Shown: piece after piece, positions 37,701 to 51,300 of the stretch
How positions within the stretch are numbered: the stretch's first letter is position 1
Layout of the letters: every line of letters starts with the position of its first letter
Notes under the pieces: generated by a model
The model's input: the letters and a program-made list of their open reading frames with translations, nothing else
What the model was told of the DNA's origin: nothing
Database searches by the model: none
Made by a program: the position numbers and the translations under genes
Origin: Erpobdella octoculata
Taxonomy: Eukaryota > Annelida > Clitellata > Hirudinida > Erpobdellidae
Reading direction: 5' to 3'
DNA: 64,000 bases
NCBI GenBank assembly: GCA_963978895.1
Contig: OZ022240.1
Location: 19,001,983 to 19,065,982 of the forward strand

Positions 37701-40700
37701 TATTCATTAAAAAAAGTTAATAACAATGTTTAAGATGTTATTTTCAACCAAAATAGGTTACCAAAATGTGGAGTAATTTATATCAAATTTACAGTGCTAC
37801 TGTGCTTGCATCCAAATACTTTATACTTTTTAAAAGAACTAGCGGGGTAACCGGTGTTGCCCGGGGTTTTTAAAGATTTTTCGATCGTTTTTCTCTCGCT
37901 CCCGTTTCCTTCCCCGCTTGCTCTCACGCTCCCGGTCGCTCTCTTTTCCCGCATGTCTCCTGCTACCGGTTGCCTTACAGCTCCCGATCGCTTTCCCGCT
38001 GCCGGTCATAGCACCAGTAAAACTAAATTCGACTGTTTTCGTAAACCGTGTATGTACACATTCACCAAAGGCCACAAACACATCAAAGCATTACGCATGC
38101 CCGCTATGTCAAATCTGGCATCGGTCATTTAACCCCAAGGGGCCACGCTTGAAAGACACTTATGCCTCGAGCAATCAACAAGTTTGTAGAAGACATGGTT
38201 GAAATATACAACAGTTTTATTCGTCACATACAGTAAATAAAACAACTGAACAAGAAATAACGTCAAGGTCTTAAGATCAAACGAGCAAAAGACAATTGAA
38301 TAAAACGTTTAAAAAAACTGCCTTCAACTGTTCGTACAAACTGTTGGTATATACACACTCAAAGAACCAGATACCATACACCTCAAAACATCACTAACAC
38401 CCGGTCTACCACTTCTGCCAAACTTAAAAGAGACGCACACGCTCGCTTTAACAAGGTCAAGAAAGGTTCCACATTTCAAAGAGACGCTTACGTTCGTCGA
38501 TAAATCAACCAGACCCAGATTTCATGCATACTTTAAATAAAAACTAAATACATTGGAAATCATTTAATTGATATGAAAACCTTTTTTTTTTCTAAAAAAG
38601 TAGCGGTAGCGAATAGCGCCGAGAACAGCTAAAAAAATGTAGCGGCGCTGCCATCAACGATCTTGTCAGCCAATAGTACCGCTCTTAACAACCCTGGTTG
38701 CCATAACTATTTTTTTAAATTACTGATATGTTTCAAATTTATTTTATCAAAGATGAAGAACTATCTTTTAAAAATACATCAAATTACTTTACGCTGAAAA
38801 TATCCTGGGTATATATTGATAAAGGTTGTTGAGGAGTGGTTTCAAAATTTGATGAATAGTCTTCTTGATGAATAGACTTCAGATGAACAGTCCTTATGAT
38901 GAACCTTCCTCTTGATGAATAGTCCTTTGATGAATAGTCTCTTGATGAATAGTCCCTTGATGAACCGTCCTTGATGAACAGTCCCTTGACGAACCATCCT
39001 TGATAAACAGTCCCTTGATGAATCGTCCTTTGATGAAAAGTCCGCATACCTTTAATAGCTGCCTTGGCTAAAAACCTAATTTCTGCACCTGCTTCAGAAA
39101 CATATGTGGAACTCGTCTTCTCCGTTTGCAGTATATGACTGCAGGAAAAAGGAACAGGTTCTCTAAGAACATGTTTCTGACATGAACTTTAAGTTTTACC
39201 ATTTTCAGCTTGTTCGTAGAACCACAGTTAACTGTAACTTTAACTTAAAAATAAATAACTGTAATAGTAACTGAAAAATGTTTGTTGAAAATAACTTTAA
39301 CTAACAACGGAAAAATGTTGTAACTTTAACTGTAACTGTAACTGAAAAGTTGTAACTGAAATATCACAGCCGCCAACCGAGCATGACTTGAAGAGACACA
39401 GTCTCAAACTTCAAGTGCAAGGTTGCTGGCTTGACTGCAGAAAGCACAGCTTCAGTCGAAGAGTTGTCCGGTGGTGGAATAGACCAAGCGAAGAGGCTGT
39501 GGCATCAAACACAGTAAACGCTTTCAAAGTTGAATTAGACAAATGGCTTGACAGTATCGATATAAACGTGTAAAGCATTGTTGCTTCTTAGTACATTCTA
39601 ATTATCTTAACTTAATATCTTACTTTTCATATGTAGTTCATATGCTCACAGTCTGTCTCAGGTATTATATGAGACCTGAATATATGCTGTTTTCATCTCT
39701 TTGTGACAAGCAGCTTTTGAGCTTTTTGTATGAATTGTATTATGTCTATGTACCTTAGTACTTTATATATTGCTAGGTTTTTGTTGTATCCAATTATGAG
39801 AGTAAGGTACTGTAAAAGATTTTTAAAAACATTTAAAATTTATTGCACAGTTTTATATTTTGAAATATTTGTAAAATTATGTCTTAGAAAATATTTTCAT
39901 TATTCGAAAGATGTTTCAGTTAGTTGAGCTGATTATATGATAGAAACCTTATCAAGCATTAATGACCATAACTGTCAATGAATTTTCATAGTATATACAT
40001 TTATTTATTCATTAATATATTCTGTTGTCCAATATAAAGAATAAATGAATCCTTAATTACACTTAATTTTTTTTAATTTTAATTTTGAGAAAAAAATACC
40101 ATTTCAATCAAAATAATTTGCATTTTTTAGTCATTAAGAAAACTAAAAATATCTCGCAACCTTAGCAACCAATTTAAAATTTAAGTCGACCAATAAAATT
40201 AACTCTATACTTTTGAATTTAACTTTAGTTTTCTTGAATAAAATAAGAAGTTAATTTAATTAAAAAGTGTTATTGATGCAATCCCAATTTAGTGTATTCT
40301 AATCGAGAATGATACTAGACTTAGGTAGCATTCACTATACCTGAGAAATATGAAAATCCTTTTTAATTGCTTACATTGTGTATGGAAAGATTTAAATATA
40401 TTTAATAAATACAAAAGGTGAAATGATTTTAATAATTAATTTGTCTGATTGATGATTGTTTGTATTGATGGGCAGCTTTAATTTAAACCTGTTGCTGGCA
40501 AGTTATGTTTTAATTTGAACAATTTTTTTAACAACAAACAGAATGCAAATAAAAACATTAGTAACAAGAAGGCAATCATCCGTGCCCTAAAGAAAAGGTC
40601 ACTAACTGGCATATCTGGGTCATTTCAATACCGTTTTGTCAGGTCAAACAAACAACCGCTTACAAACAAGAACATTTCAAACGATTTGGAAAAAGAAAAC

Positions 40701-43700
40701 TTGGAGACTCTGATTCAAAAAACTGATTTATTTGGCAAACCTGAGGAAAAAAGATCAAAACTTGAGAGCATGATTCACACAATGATTGAAGAGAAACAAG
40801 GTGATTCAAAGTGCTAATTCTTCTGTAGCTGTAAGCTAAATGAATTGATATGAAGCTGAAATTTATTTTTATCTAATTTATAGTACAGCCACTAAGAACT
40901 ACAAAGACAAAAGAAAAAGCTAAAAAAAATCTAGATTGGGCAGAGGCTCATTATCCGTGGTGGATAAACATAGTTGTTTGGCTGTTTATACTTAGTGCAG
41001 TATTTGGATTATCTATTGTTATTGCTGGTTTCATGAGAGTCGTAAGTAAATTTAACATGAATTACGTATATTACGAAACCTAAATGAAATTAATTTTTTT
41101 TTGCTAGTAATTTGACTATATGAGAAATGGAGTTAAATAAATTTGTAGCTAACTTTCATGTAAAAAAAACTGCTAAAATTTGTTTAAATTAATTAAATCC
41201 TTGTCTAAATGCAACTAATTCAATGTAGTTCCAACTAAAACTTCAAGCTTACTAGACTAATTAACTGCAGTAAACTTCCACTCAATTCAAATTTCTATTT
41301 AACTACTGTTAACCAAGTTCTTCAAGTCCAAATGATAGATTCCAGATTTTCAATCAGTTTCTTATTAAAAACATGCATTAACAAAATACTCAAAATCAAC
41401 CAAGCATGCTGTACATATCACACACATATCCAGTGTTAGGGAGTAATGCGTTACTGTAATAGTATTTCTTTTTTCAGTAACTTGCTATAGTAATGACTAC
41501 TTTTATATTAAAGCAATATGTAATAGTAATTAATTACTTTTATTGAGTAACTGTAGCAAAATTTGCATTATTTTTTTCATTATATCTGTTTCCTCTGTTT
41601 TATAAAACAGTGAACTTCGTTGGAGTAGTAGAATCTGTGTCTAGTGATAACTGCTTTTTTCGCAAAAATTATTGACAGTAGTTCTATGATTCTTGCGGAA
41701 ATAAAGATATTTCTTGTTGAAACCTCAAAAGACATTGGTTGCCTCGTTTAGTACTCCCCTGTGAAGTCACTTTTTTATATAATAAAGGAATGTCTTCTAT
41801 TGTTCTTTTGAAACGTTTGTAAATTAATGTATAGTCATTATAGTGGCCAGATTTTTTTAGAGACGCTGTCGTAAAGATTTTGGCTTTTACACTTCAGGTC
41901 CGGGGTTCGAATCCCGTGAGGAATCTCACAATGGGTAACTTCCTTGGCCAAGAAAAGGAGTTCACTATTACGGCTCTTGGTGTTAGGTTAGCTGAGTTGA
42001 TAGAGTGTTAGCCTTGAATGTGAGAACTTTGCGGTTTGACTCACACTCGCTGCCTATTATTAGCCCATGTTATTGGGAAACTTAGCGGGTAAAATCGTTT
42101 CTCTTTGTGGGACATGTAAAAGATCAGTGCCACTGAGTTCTGTAAAAGGCACTCTATAAAATACCACATTATATTTCTTTCTTTTTTTTACCTAAGCACA
42201 ATTGTCTGTCTAACAAAAACTATCAAATACAACTTTTGCTACGTGCTTATAAGGAAATATGATTTTCACTATGTTTTCAATGCAGTTTTTAGCGCAGTTT
42301 TAGAAAATTGTTTCTAAAAAGGTAGTTTATAGTTACACTTTCGTTGAATGGCTAGTGAGCAAAATAAATTCTAAAACTAGACATCATAGAGAGTTCAAGT
42401 TCTGCTTGATATGAGATTGCCTATGAGATTTATGCCACAAAGTTATTTCGAAGGTGATTTTTTATTTCTCGTGGTGGGATTGTTTTGTAGTTGAAAATTT
42501 CTGAAACAAATAAACACCTCTCAGCTGTTCAAAGCAAATAATAACGAATTTAAAGTATCTGTAATATTAGTCAATTAAATTATAAAACTGACATAATTTA
42601 CGAAACCTACAACGACTATTTAAAAAGATATTTGAGTTTTAGTAAGCATTCAGCCCAATGTAAACAACAATTGTAGGATCGCCAAAAAATAACAAAAATC
42701 CGGTTTTTTTTTTCAAAATTAAAATTTTTTAAAATGAATATACGATTTTTTAATCGCAAGTATTTATAATTTTAAAAAACAAAAGAAAACTAAGCATTTT
42801 AATGCTTTAGCGAAAATGCACTATAGTCCCTTCGATATAAAACAAGGACTTTTGTGATTTTTTTCTTTTTTGGTTGTAATTTTGGATTTTCTGCTTTTGT
42901 TTTTGGTTTATTTACTATTGCTTGTTTTAGTATTGATTATCTATATATTTTCATGAGTCAAGTAACTTTATTAGTAATATATTACTTTTTAAAGTAATAA
43001 TTCCAAACACTGCAGATATCATTACATACATTTATATATAACTAGCGGGGCTACCAGGGTTTTCAGAGGTTTTCCTATCATTTCTCTTTCTCTCTTTTTT
43101 TCTTTCTCTCCCTCTCTCGCTTACATTTTCTTCCCCGCTCGCTCTCCTGCTTGTCGCTTTCCTGCTCCTACTAGCTCTCATGTTCCCGCTCACACTGTCA
43201 CTCTCCCGTTCCCGCTCGCTCTTCCACTCCTGTTTGCTTTCCAGCTCCCTCTCGGTCTCCTGCTCCTTTTCTTTCTTCCTCTTTAACTTCTTTTTGCTCA
43301 TAAAACATAAAATAGGTTTGTTAAAAGTTGCTTGAAACTTTATTCAAACTTGTTTATGCAAACTAAATTTGAATTCTGTTATGCACTATCTTTTGATGTT
43401 CGTACATAGGCACTTGTGTGGCCTGGGTGGTGTTTGGCCATAAATTGGTCTAGCGGATATATATATATATATATTAGGGATGTCACGGGTAGTACTCTTT
43501 GGAGTTTTCGGGTTTGTGAAACTAGAGGGTTCGGGTTTGGGTTCGGGTTTGTGAAACTAGAGTTTTCTGGTTCGGGTTTGTAAAACTTAAGTTTTCGGGT
43601 TCGGGTTTGTGAAACTCAGGTTTTCGGGTTCGGGTTTGTAGTTTTCCAAAAACCGGGTTCGGGTACTGGCTTATGATTTAAAATTCCTGGATTGATTTTA

Positions 43701-44472
43701 AATGTACCTAGTGTATATACATATACAAACGAGAGCGATCAATTCATCCATTGGACATTACACGTATTGAATAAACTCTAACAAGTTATTTTTTTAGCTT
43801 TCCAAATAATGTGATTTCTTTGGCCGAAGGAGGCTTAATTATTTTAGTTCGTTCGCGGCTCGGTCCGGCCAGATAATCAGGCGGATTAGTGTTCTAGCTT
43901 ACACATTTGCCAATCAAATGACTGACGCATAGATCATTTATAGACTTTGCCAGTTAAAGTTTAGGATTATGCGAGATTATCTTTATAACAAAGGGTCTTT
44001 GTTATATCAGAAAAACTTTGAGTATATGAATGAATAAATATAAGGTTATATAACTGAAGTAAAAAGTTTAGAGTCATGGCTGTCCGCGATTTCTTCGACC
44101 GAAGGAGGCTTAATTATTTTAGTTCGTTCGCGGCTCGGTCCGGCCTGATAATCAAACGGATTAGTGGTCTAGCTTACACAATCACTAATAAATCGGTTCC
44201 TAATACTATTTCATTTTTAATAAACTAGAAAAGTTATGAAAACTCTGTTTGTGTTGCTATTTTTAAAACTGGAATAAATATTTATTTACTAAAAAAATGT
44301 ATTTGTTCCCAGCTCCGAGTTCGGGTATTAGACTTATAAATTTTCGGGTTCGTGTTCGGGTATCAAGTTTTCTCATTTTCGGGTATCAAATTTTCACACT
44401 TTCGGGTTCGAGTTCGGGTATCAGAAAAAGACCGGGTAGTACCGAACTCGGGTTCGGGTACCCGTGACATCC

Positions 44473-44549
<77 letters not shown>

Positions 44550-47500
44550 CTGTGTGTGTGTGTAGATCTAATAGAATAAACCTTTACCAGATCTACAGTA
44601 ACGGCCATTTTTCGATGCTAATTACTAGCTAGCAATGTTTGTGTTTGACTGGAATTTTATCTCTTAATATTCAGATTAATTTAAATTTTCATTTCAGTTT
44701 CGACAAGACATCAACCTTGCATGGTTTATCAGAGTCTTCATCACCTTGTTGATAAACATATTTATCATTGATCCATTGACTATTGTTCTTGTATCTTTAT
44801 TAAAGTCTCTGGTTATCCGATCCGTCTCAACTTCGTCTCCGAGTCGATTTGATGTTGTCAAGACAGAAGCTTTGATAGGTCAAAAAAAGTTGTTTTTGTT
44901 TTTTAAATAATGCCGATAATCTATATATATAAAAGAACATGTCCTGACTGACTGACTGACTGACTGACTGACTGACTGATGACTGACTGATAATCAACGC
45001 CGAGCTCAAACGCCTCATTCTAGGAACGTGAAATTTGGAACTTATATTACTTTTATAGCGTAAACATCCGCTAAGAAAGGATTTTTGAAAATTTTGCTCC
45101 TGAGGGGAAAAAACTGGAAAACAAATTTTTTTCTAAAACAATGTATATCTCAAAAACCAAAAATGAGGAGATTTTGAAATTTGGTATATAGATTCCTTTT
45201 GAAAAATAAAAAGATACGTGTTTCACCATTTTTTGAAAATTCGGTTTCCCGGACCTCAAATGTGGGTTGGAAAATTGGGTTATTTGGTTTTTAAAGTAGC
45301 TTCTACTCAAAAACTGTTAATGCTACAGGAGTAAAAATTAGTATTTAGTTTCTACTCCAAAAATGATGAAATACGTGTTTTAGCATTTTTTGTAAATTTG
45401 GTTTCCAGGACTTCAAATGTGGGGTGGAAAATAGGGCTAATTGTCTTTTATAGTAACTGCTACTCAAAAACAGTAAATACCACAGATGTAAAAATTATTA
45501 TTTAGTTTCTTTTCTAAAAATAAAGATATACGTGTTTCACCATTTTTTACAAATTTGGTTTCCCGGACCTCAAATGTGGGTTGGAAAATTGGGTTATTTG
45601 GTTTTTAAAGTAGCTTCTACTCAAAAACTGTTAATGCTACAAAAGTAAAAATTAGTATTTAGTTTCTACTCTAAAAATAATGATATACGGGTTTCACAAT
45701 TTTTTGAAAATTTGGTTTCCAGGACTTCAAATGTGGGGTGGAAAATAGGGTTATTTGGTTTTTAAAGTAACTGCTACTCAACAACTGTAATTGCCACAGA
45801 TGTAAAAATTAATACTTAGTATCTACTCAAAAAAAAAGATATACGTGTTTCATCATTTTTTGGGTTATTTGGTTTTTAAAGTAGCTGCTACTCAAAAACT
45901 GTTAATGCTACAGAAATAAAAATTAGTATTTAGTTTCTACTCCAAAAATAATGAAATACGTGTTTTAGCATTTTTTGAAAAATTTGGTTTCCAGGACCTC
46001 AAATGTAAGGTGCAAAATAGAGTTATTTGATTTTAAAAATTACTGCTACTCAAAAACTGTAAGTGGTAATATATATCTATATATATAAAAGAACATGTCC
46101 TGACTGACTGACTGACTGACTGACTGACTTATAATCAACGCCGAGCTCAAACGTTTCATCCTAGGAACGTGAAATTTGAAACTTATATTACTTTTATTGC
46201 GTAAGCATCCACTAAGAAATGATTTTTTTAAATTTTGCTCCTGAGGGGAAAAAACTGGAAAACAAACTTTTTTCTAAAACAATGTATATCTCGAAAACCA
46301 AAAACGGGGAAATTTTGAAATTTGGTATATGGATTCTTCTTGAAATATAAAAAGATACGTGTTTCACCATTTTTTTGAAACTTCGGTTTCCCGGACCTCA
46401 AATGTGGGTTGGAAAATTGGGTTATTTGGTTTTTAAAGTAGCTGCTACTCAAAAACTGTGAATGCAGCAGGAGTAAAAATTAGTATTTAGTTTCTACTCC
46501 AAAAATAATGATATACGTGTTTTACCATTTTTTGTAAATTTGGTTTCCAGGACTTCAAATATGGGGTGGAAAATAGGGTTACTTGGTTTTTAAAGTAACT
46601 GCTACTCAAAAACTGTAAATGCTACAAAAGTAAAATTAGTATTTAGTTTCTACTCTAAAAATAATGATATACGTGTTTCACCATTTTTTGAAAATTTGGT
46701 TCCCAGGACCTCAAATGTGAAGTGGAAAAAGGGTTATTTGATTTTAAAATAACTGCTACTCAAAAACTGTAAGTGCTACAGATGTGAAAATGAGTATTTT
46801 GAGGTTTTGTTCCGGTTAAAAGTAGATGAGTTCAGTTTATCACCGGACGGACGGGCCAAGCCGTTATTTTAGGGTCTTCACACGGCCCTGCCCAAACCTT
46901 AAATCAAGGTGGGACGGGCCGAGATTTTTAACTAAGTATATAGACCTTTGAGTGATTTTAGGGTTTTCAGACGGACCGGGCTAAACCTGAAGTCAAGGTG
47001 GGACGGGCCGAAGTTTTTCATCAAGTATATAGAACTTCTAGGCCTGTAAAAACGGGCCGGGCCCATATTAGACGGGCCGTGCCGGGCCAGGAATTTCGGT
47101 TTTTGAAGCGGGCTGGGCCAAGTTGTTGACGGGCCGAGCCGAGACCTAAAAAATTGATCCGTGCAGTACTCTACTATGTATGCACGGTTCAAATTCTCTA
47201 ATTTCATGCGAGCGAAGCCGCTACGGGCACTGCTAGTTTTATTTATATATCTTTGTATCTCAAAACTAGCACCAGAGGTTTCTCAGCAATTATTCCAAAA
47301 AGGTGCCTTAAGCAAATTCCACACACTCAAGATATTTTTATGCTTAATGTTTCTAGACATTCAAAATGTAATACCTACTTGATTTTGAAGTTTTAGTAAT
47401 GCTTAGGTGTTTTGTACTCATGGTGTCTGGGAATAAAACACATTTTTGGCACAGTGGAAAATGAGAATAAATGGTAAGAAATAAAGAGGGAAAATTGAAG

Positions 47501-48227
47501 TTGTGAAAGATAAGTTTTCTATGTTTAGAGAAAGTATTAGGATAAGCCATCAAATGAAGAGCTCACTTTAAACAAAGGTTCCATCACTTGTGAGTTCTTC
47601 CGTAAAAATATCGACATTTGAAGTTAACCGTGTTGTAAGATATTAAGATGAAACTACGGTTGTTACAGTTACTGAATCTAAAAACTGAATCATTGAGTTA
47701 CTTTAAAACTGAATATAACTGAATCTTTTTCAAATTAGTTTTTAGTATTTTTTATATTATTTTTATGTTTGCAGTTAAAAGTTTTGATTCTATGGCCAGG
47801 AGATTTTAGAGGGTTTTCTATCGTTTTTCTCTCTCTCTCCCGTTTCCTTCCCCGCTTGCCCGGTTGCTCTCGGTTGCTCTCCCGCTCTCGGTCGCTCTCC
47901 CGCTCTCGGTCGCTCTCCCGCTCTCGGTCGCTTTCCCGCTCTCGGTCGCTTTCCCGCTCCCTGTCGCTTTCCCGCTCTCGGTCACTTTCCCGTTGCCGGT
48001 CGCTTTTCCTTTTCTGGTCGTTCTTTTGCTCTCTTTTGCTTTTCCGTTCCTGCTCATTCTCCAGTTCCTGTTTCCGCTCGCTCTCCTGCTCTGCTCATTT
48101 TGTGACCGATTTCAATTTTTTTTTACAAACACCTCCCATTGCTTCTCAAGCTTGTGTGAAAATTGCATTACGATTGGATGAATGGTGTAGCAATGCATAA
48201 AGGACTTACATACTTACACATAATCTC

Positions 48228-48312
<85 letters not shown>

Positions 48313-51300
48313 CTTTGGTACTGATTTCACTTTTCCCATCTATTGATATCCCGACAAGTATTTTTATTAACATGGAATATATTAGAAGGTATAAGTAGCA
48401 TTAACCAAGCTTTATTTATTATCATCCAATAAACTAGAAAACCATTCTTCTGGACCTGTAATTCGAATTGACGATTTTACAACAATATATAAGGAATTCT
48501 TAAATTAAATAAATTTTTTAAACATTTCTGTGTTACAAAGTGATTTTTCTATTGTAAATTTCTTCTTGGTAGTTTACCTAAAAAAATGTGAAGAAAACTG
48601 AATCTAACTGTAACTGAAACTGAATCTTTAAAGATTCAGTTAACTGTAACTGAAACTGAATCTTTGTAAAGTTTCAGTTACTTCAACTGAAACTGAATCT
48701 TTTTTGAAAACTGTAACAACCCTAGATGAAGCAAAACAATGCAATAAACCACCTAATGGTGGTTTAATGTGACATGTAGTTCCCCTCGAGTCACGCAATG
48801 CCTTATGAAAATCAGCCAAACGAAAAACGACTCCACTTAAAAGTATAAATAAGATTTATTAGTGAACTGAGTTCAATATCAATGGAATAAGATTTTGCAT
48901 CTATCAATCGCTCAAAGAAAAGACTCTTAACTCGTGCCACGTGCACCTTTATATAGGCTTCCAGTTAGTCATGTGAGCACATGATACCGAGTTAAAAAAA
49001 CCCTAAATTAAATTAATCAAAATCACGGTCCATGTAGATAATTCCATTGGTCACTAGCGGAAAAAACCAGGCGTTGCTCGGGTTTTCAGATGTTTTACTA
49101 TCGTTTTTCTCTCTATCTCTCGCTACTGTTTCCATCTCTGCTTGCACTCCTGCTCCATCTCACTCTTTCTCCCTTTTTCTTTCCCGCTCGATCTCCCAAT
49201 CCCGCTCGTTCTCCCGCTTGCTTCTCCGCTCCCTTTCTTTCTTCATCTACCTCCTAACTTTTTTATTGTCATAAAACTTAACTTAAAATAGATTTACTAA
49301 AAGTTGCTTGAAACCTTCTTTAAATTTTGTTACATAAACTAAATTTGAATTTGGTTACGCAAAAACCTTTGATGTTCGTTTTCTAGGGACTTTTGGTCTA
49401 GGAAGTTTTTTGTTCATAAAAAATGAAATAATGTACCAATTTTTCAACAAAAAAAAAAGATAAAAACCATCTCCTTAAAGGTTATGCAAACAATCGCGTT
49501 TAAACTAACTAAAATTGCAAAATAAGCTAAATGTCAGAAAAAAACAGAAAACCACGAGCCAATTAGCTGATTTAATGCATCAGCACCTCTGGTAGTGTTG
49601 GATAAATATTATATACAAATTAGGTCATAAATTTAAATAAAAAATTTATTTATTTAAAAAATGAAATTTGCTAAATTTTTGTCTTTTATTTTTATTTGCA
49701 GGTCTGAAAAACAACTATGATTACCATATGAGACGAGTCCTTAAAGCAAGAAAGGATCCCCATTATAGAAGGCCTATTAAATTCAAAAAGAAGGTATTCG
49801 TTTTGCAGAATATTTTTCAATATTTAGTGAAAATATTTTTTATTAGCCATCTTTGCATATTAGTTTGAATATGTTCATCCCACTATCAGAACATCTAACT
49901 AATAAAAAAAACTCTTGCAGTCTGTTACATACGTATCAACGTTGTAGACTAAAGTTCTAGACCAAAGTTTAGGATATCAAGATTACAAGGGCGTCTGGAA
50001 TTCCTGCCATGCTATTTAGGTCCCTCCGGGTGAGGCATCACAACAGTGAGTTTTGTGATTTGTGCCACAAATCACAAAACGCATTGTTGTTATGTGTTTA
50101 CGCCTGACTTAAATTAATTGTTTGATCAGATAGTGCTTTAATGTGACTGGAATCCATTGAACGATCAAGAACGAATCCAAAAACGATCCACAAATTCTTA
50201 ATCTGGTTCCTGTCAGTATTATCTCCTGGCTATGACAGAAATTCCAGATCCTTGCTGGTACTGTAAGATGCTAAACTTTGGTCTAGAACTTTAGTTTACA
50301 ATATCCATAAGTTATGCAATAAGCTGAATAAACAGCTCCAAAGCTAAAGTAACACATTGCAAGAGTTTTTTTCTTTAATTTTGTAAATGTTTCTGAAAAA
50401 ATAAATTGCAGTACTGTATATTATGTGTAGTTGGTTTATATAACCAAAATTTTTAATCAATCAACCTATCATAGTCATTTATATAGTGCCTTTTACTGAA
50501 GATCAAAAACGCTTTGCTACACAGCAATTATACAAACCTGTTGTTAAGCCTTGCCAGAAAGCAGTTAGTGATACCAAAGTTGTAAGAGAAGAAAAACGGA
50601 CCCATAAATATAGACTACAAAAAGAATAAAAGAGCTTAGCAAAAGAGTGTTTAACAGGATTGAGGAGGAACACCTCAAGAGATGAGATTAGTAAGATAAG
50701 ATGGAGAAGTAGAATTAATGGTTTTGAACATCAATTAGCATATTTCGACCATTTTTCTTTACTTCAGGGGAAGCCATTGTTATTTGACTGAAGAAAGAGA
50801 AATGCTAGAAAACAATGGGGTGTGAGACATAAGGCGAGCAGCATAGTTGAAAGCTGTAGATAATGGCTGCAAAATAGACTGGGAAATACCATAGTAAAGA
50901 GGGTTACACTGGTCCATCCTGGACAGTATAAGAGAAAAAATAATAAGTTGCAGCATAGAATCATCTATTCAACGTTATGATATATACTGGGAAATCTCAA
51001 GAGTCAACACAGGACACTGTTGCAGAAAACAATGGGTTGTGCTTCAAAGTTGTGACATCATTGCTATCCTGTCTTGGGAATCATTCATGCCATGAGGTTT
51101 TCTTCGATAACATCTTTACATCATATGATCTTCTCATCTACCTACAAGTGACAGATACGAAGGCAAGTGGTACTGCTCGAGAGAACAGATTAAAGAAGTG
51201 TCCACTTATGAGTACATCGACTATGAAGAAACTGAAGCGTGGTGTGTATGACATCAGAGGTGATAAAAAAGTATCAGATGTCAAATGGAACGACAATCAG

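Larger units (their letters stand above)
34571..39369 (+). mobile_element. Outer hAT element inserted in the LINE
   Basis: Begins CAGTGATGTT and ends AATATCACAG (inverted 8/10). Removing it and one duplication copy restores the LINE reading frame exactly (KAPT then EHDLKR). A hAT transposase C-terminal relic lies at about 39045-39180. Its sub-terminal sequence is rich in 'taactgtaactgaa' words. Later insertions inside: hAT (34597-36261), LINEs (36490-37490) and a foldback-like element (about 37560-39050). Confidence 0.78.
47655..48724 (+). mobile_element. hAT-like non-autonomous element with TSD, carrying nested repeats
   Basis: Inverted ends TACGGTTGTTACAGTT and AACTGTAACAACCCTA; flanks 'gatgaaac' (47647-47654) and 'gatgaagc' (48725-48732), 7/8. 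Sub-terminal 'aactgaatctaactgtaact' words on both sides. Nested inside: a Helitron-derived CCCGCTC block (about 47795-48110), a (TA)n tract and a solo LTR-like segment. No transposase. Confidence 0.78.

Noticed and set aside
41890..42060. Functional tRNA gene
   Set aside because: A and B boxes are present but no cloverleaf can be drawn, and a non-tRNA tail follows; a SINE is more likely.
47769..48200. Arg/Ser-rich and Thr/Gly-rich ORFs in CCCGCTC blocks (also 19838-20110, 37839-38202, 43032-43301)
   Set aside because: They are translations of the Helitron-derived tandem repeat; no start context or flanking coding signal.
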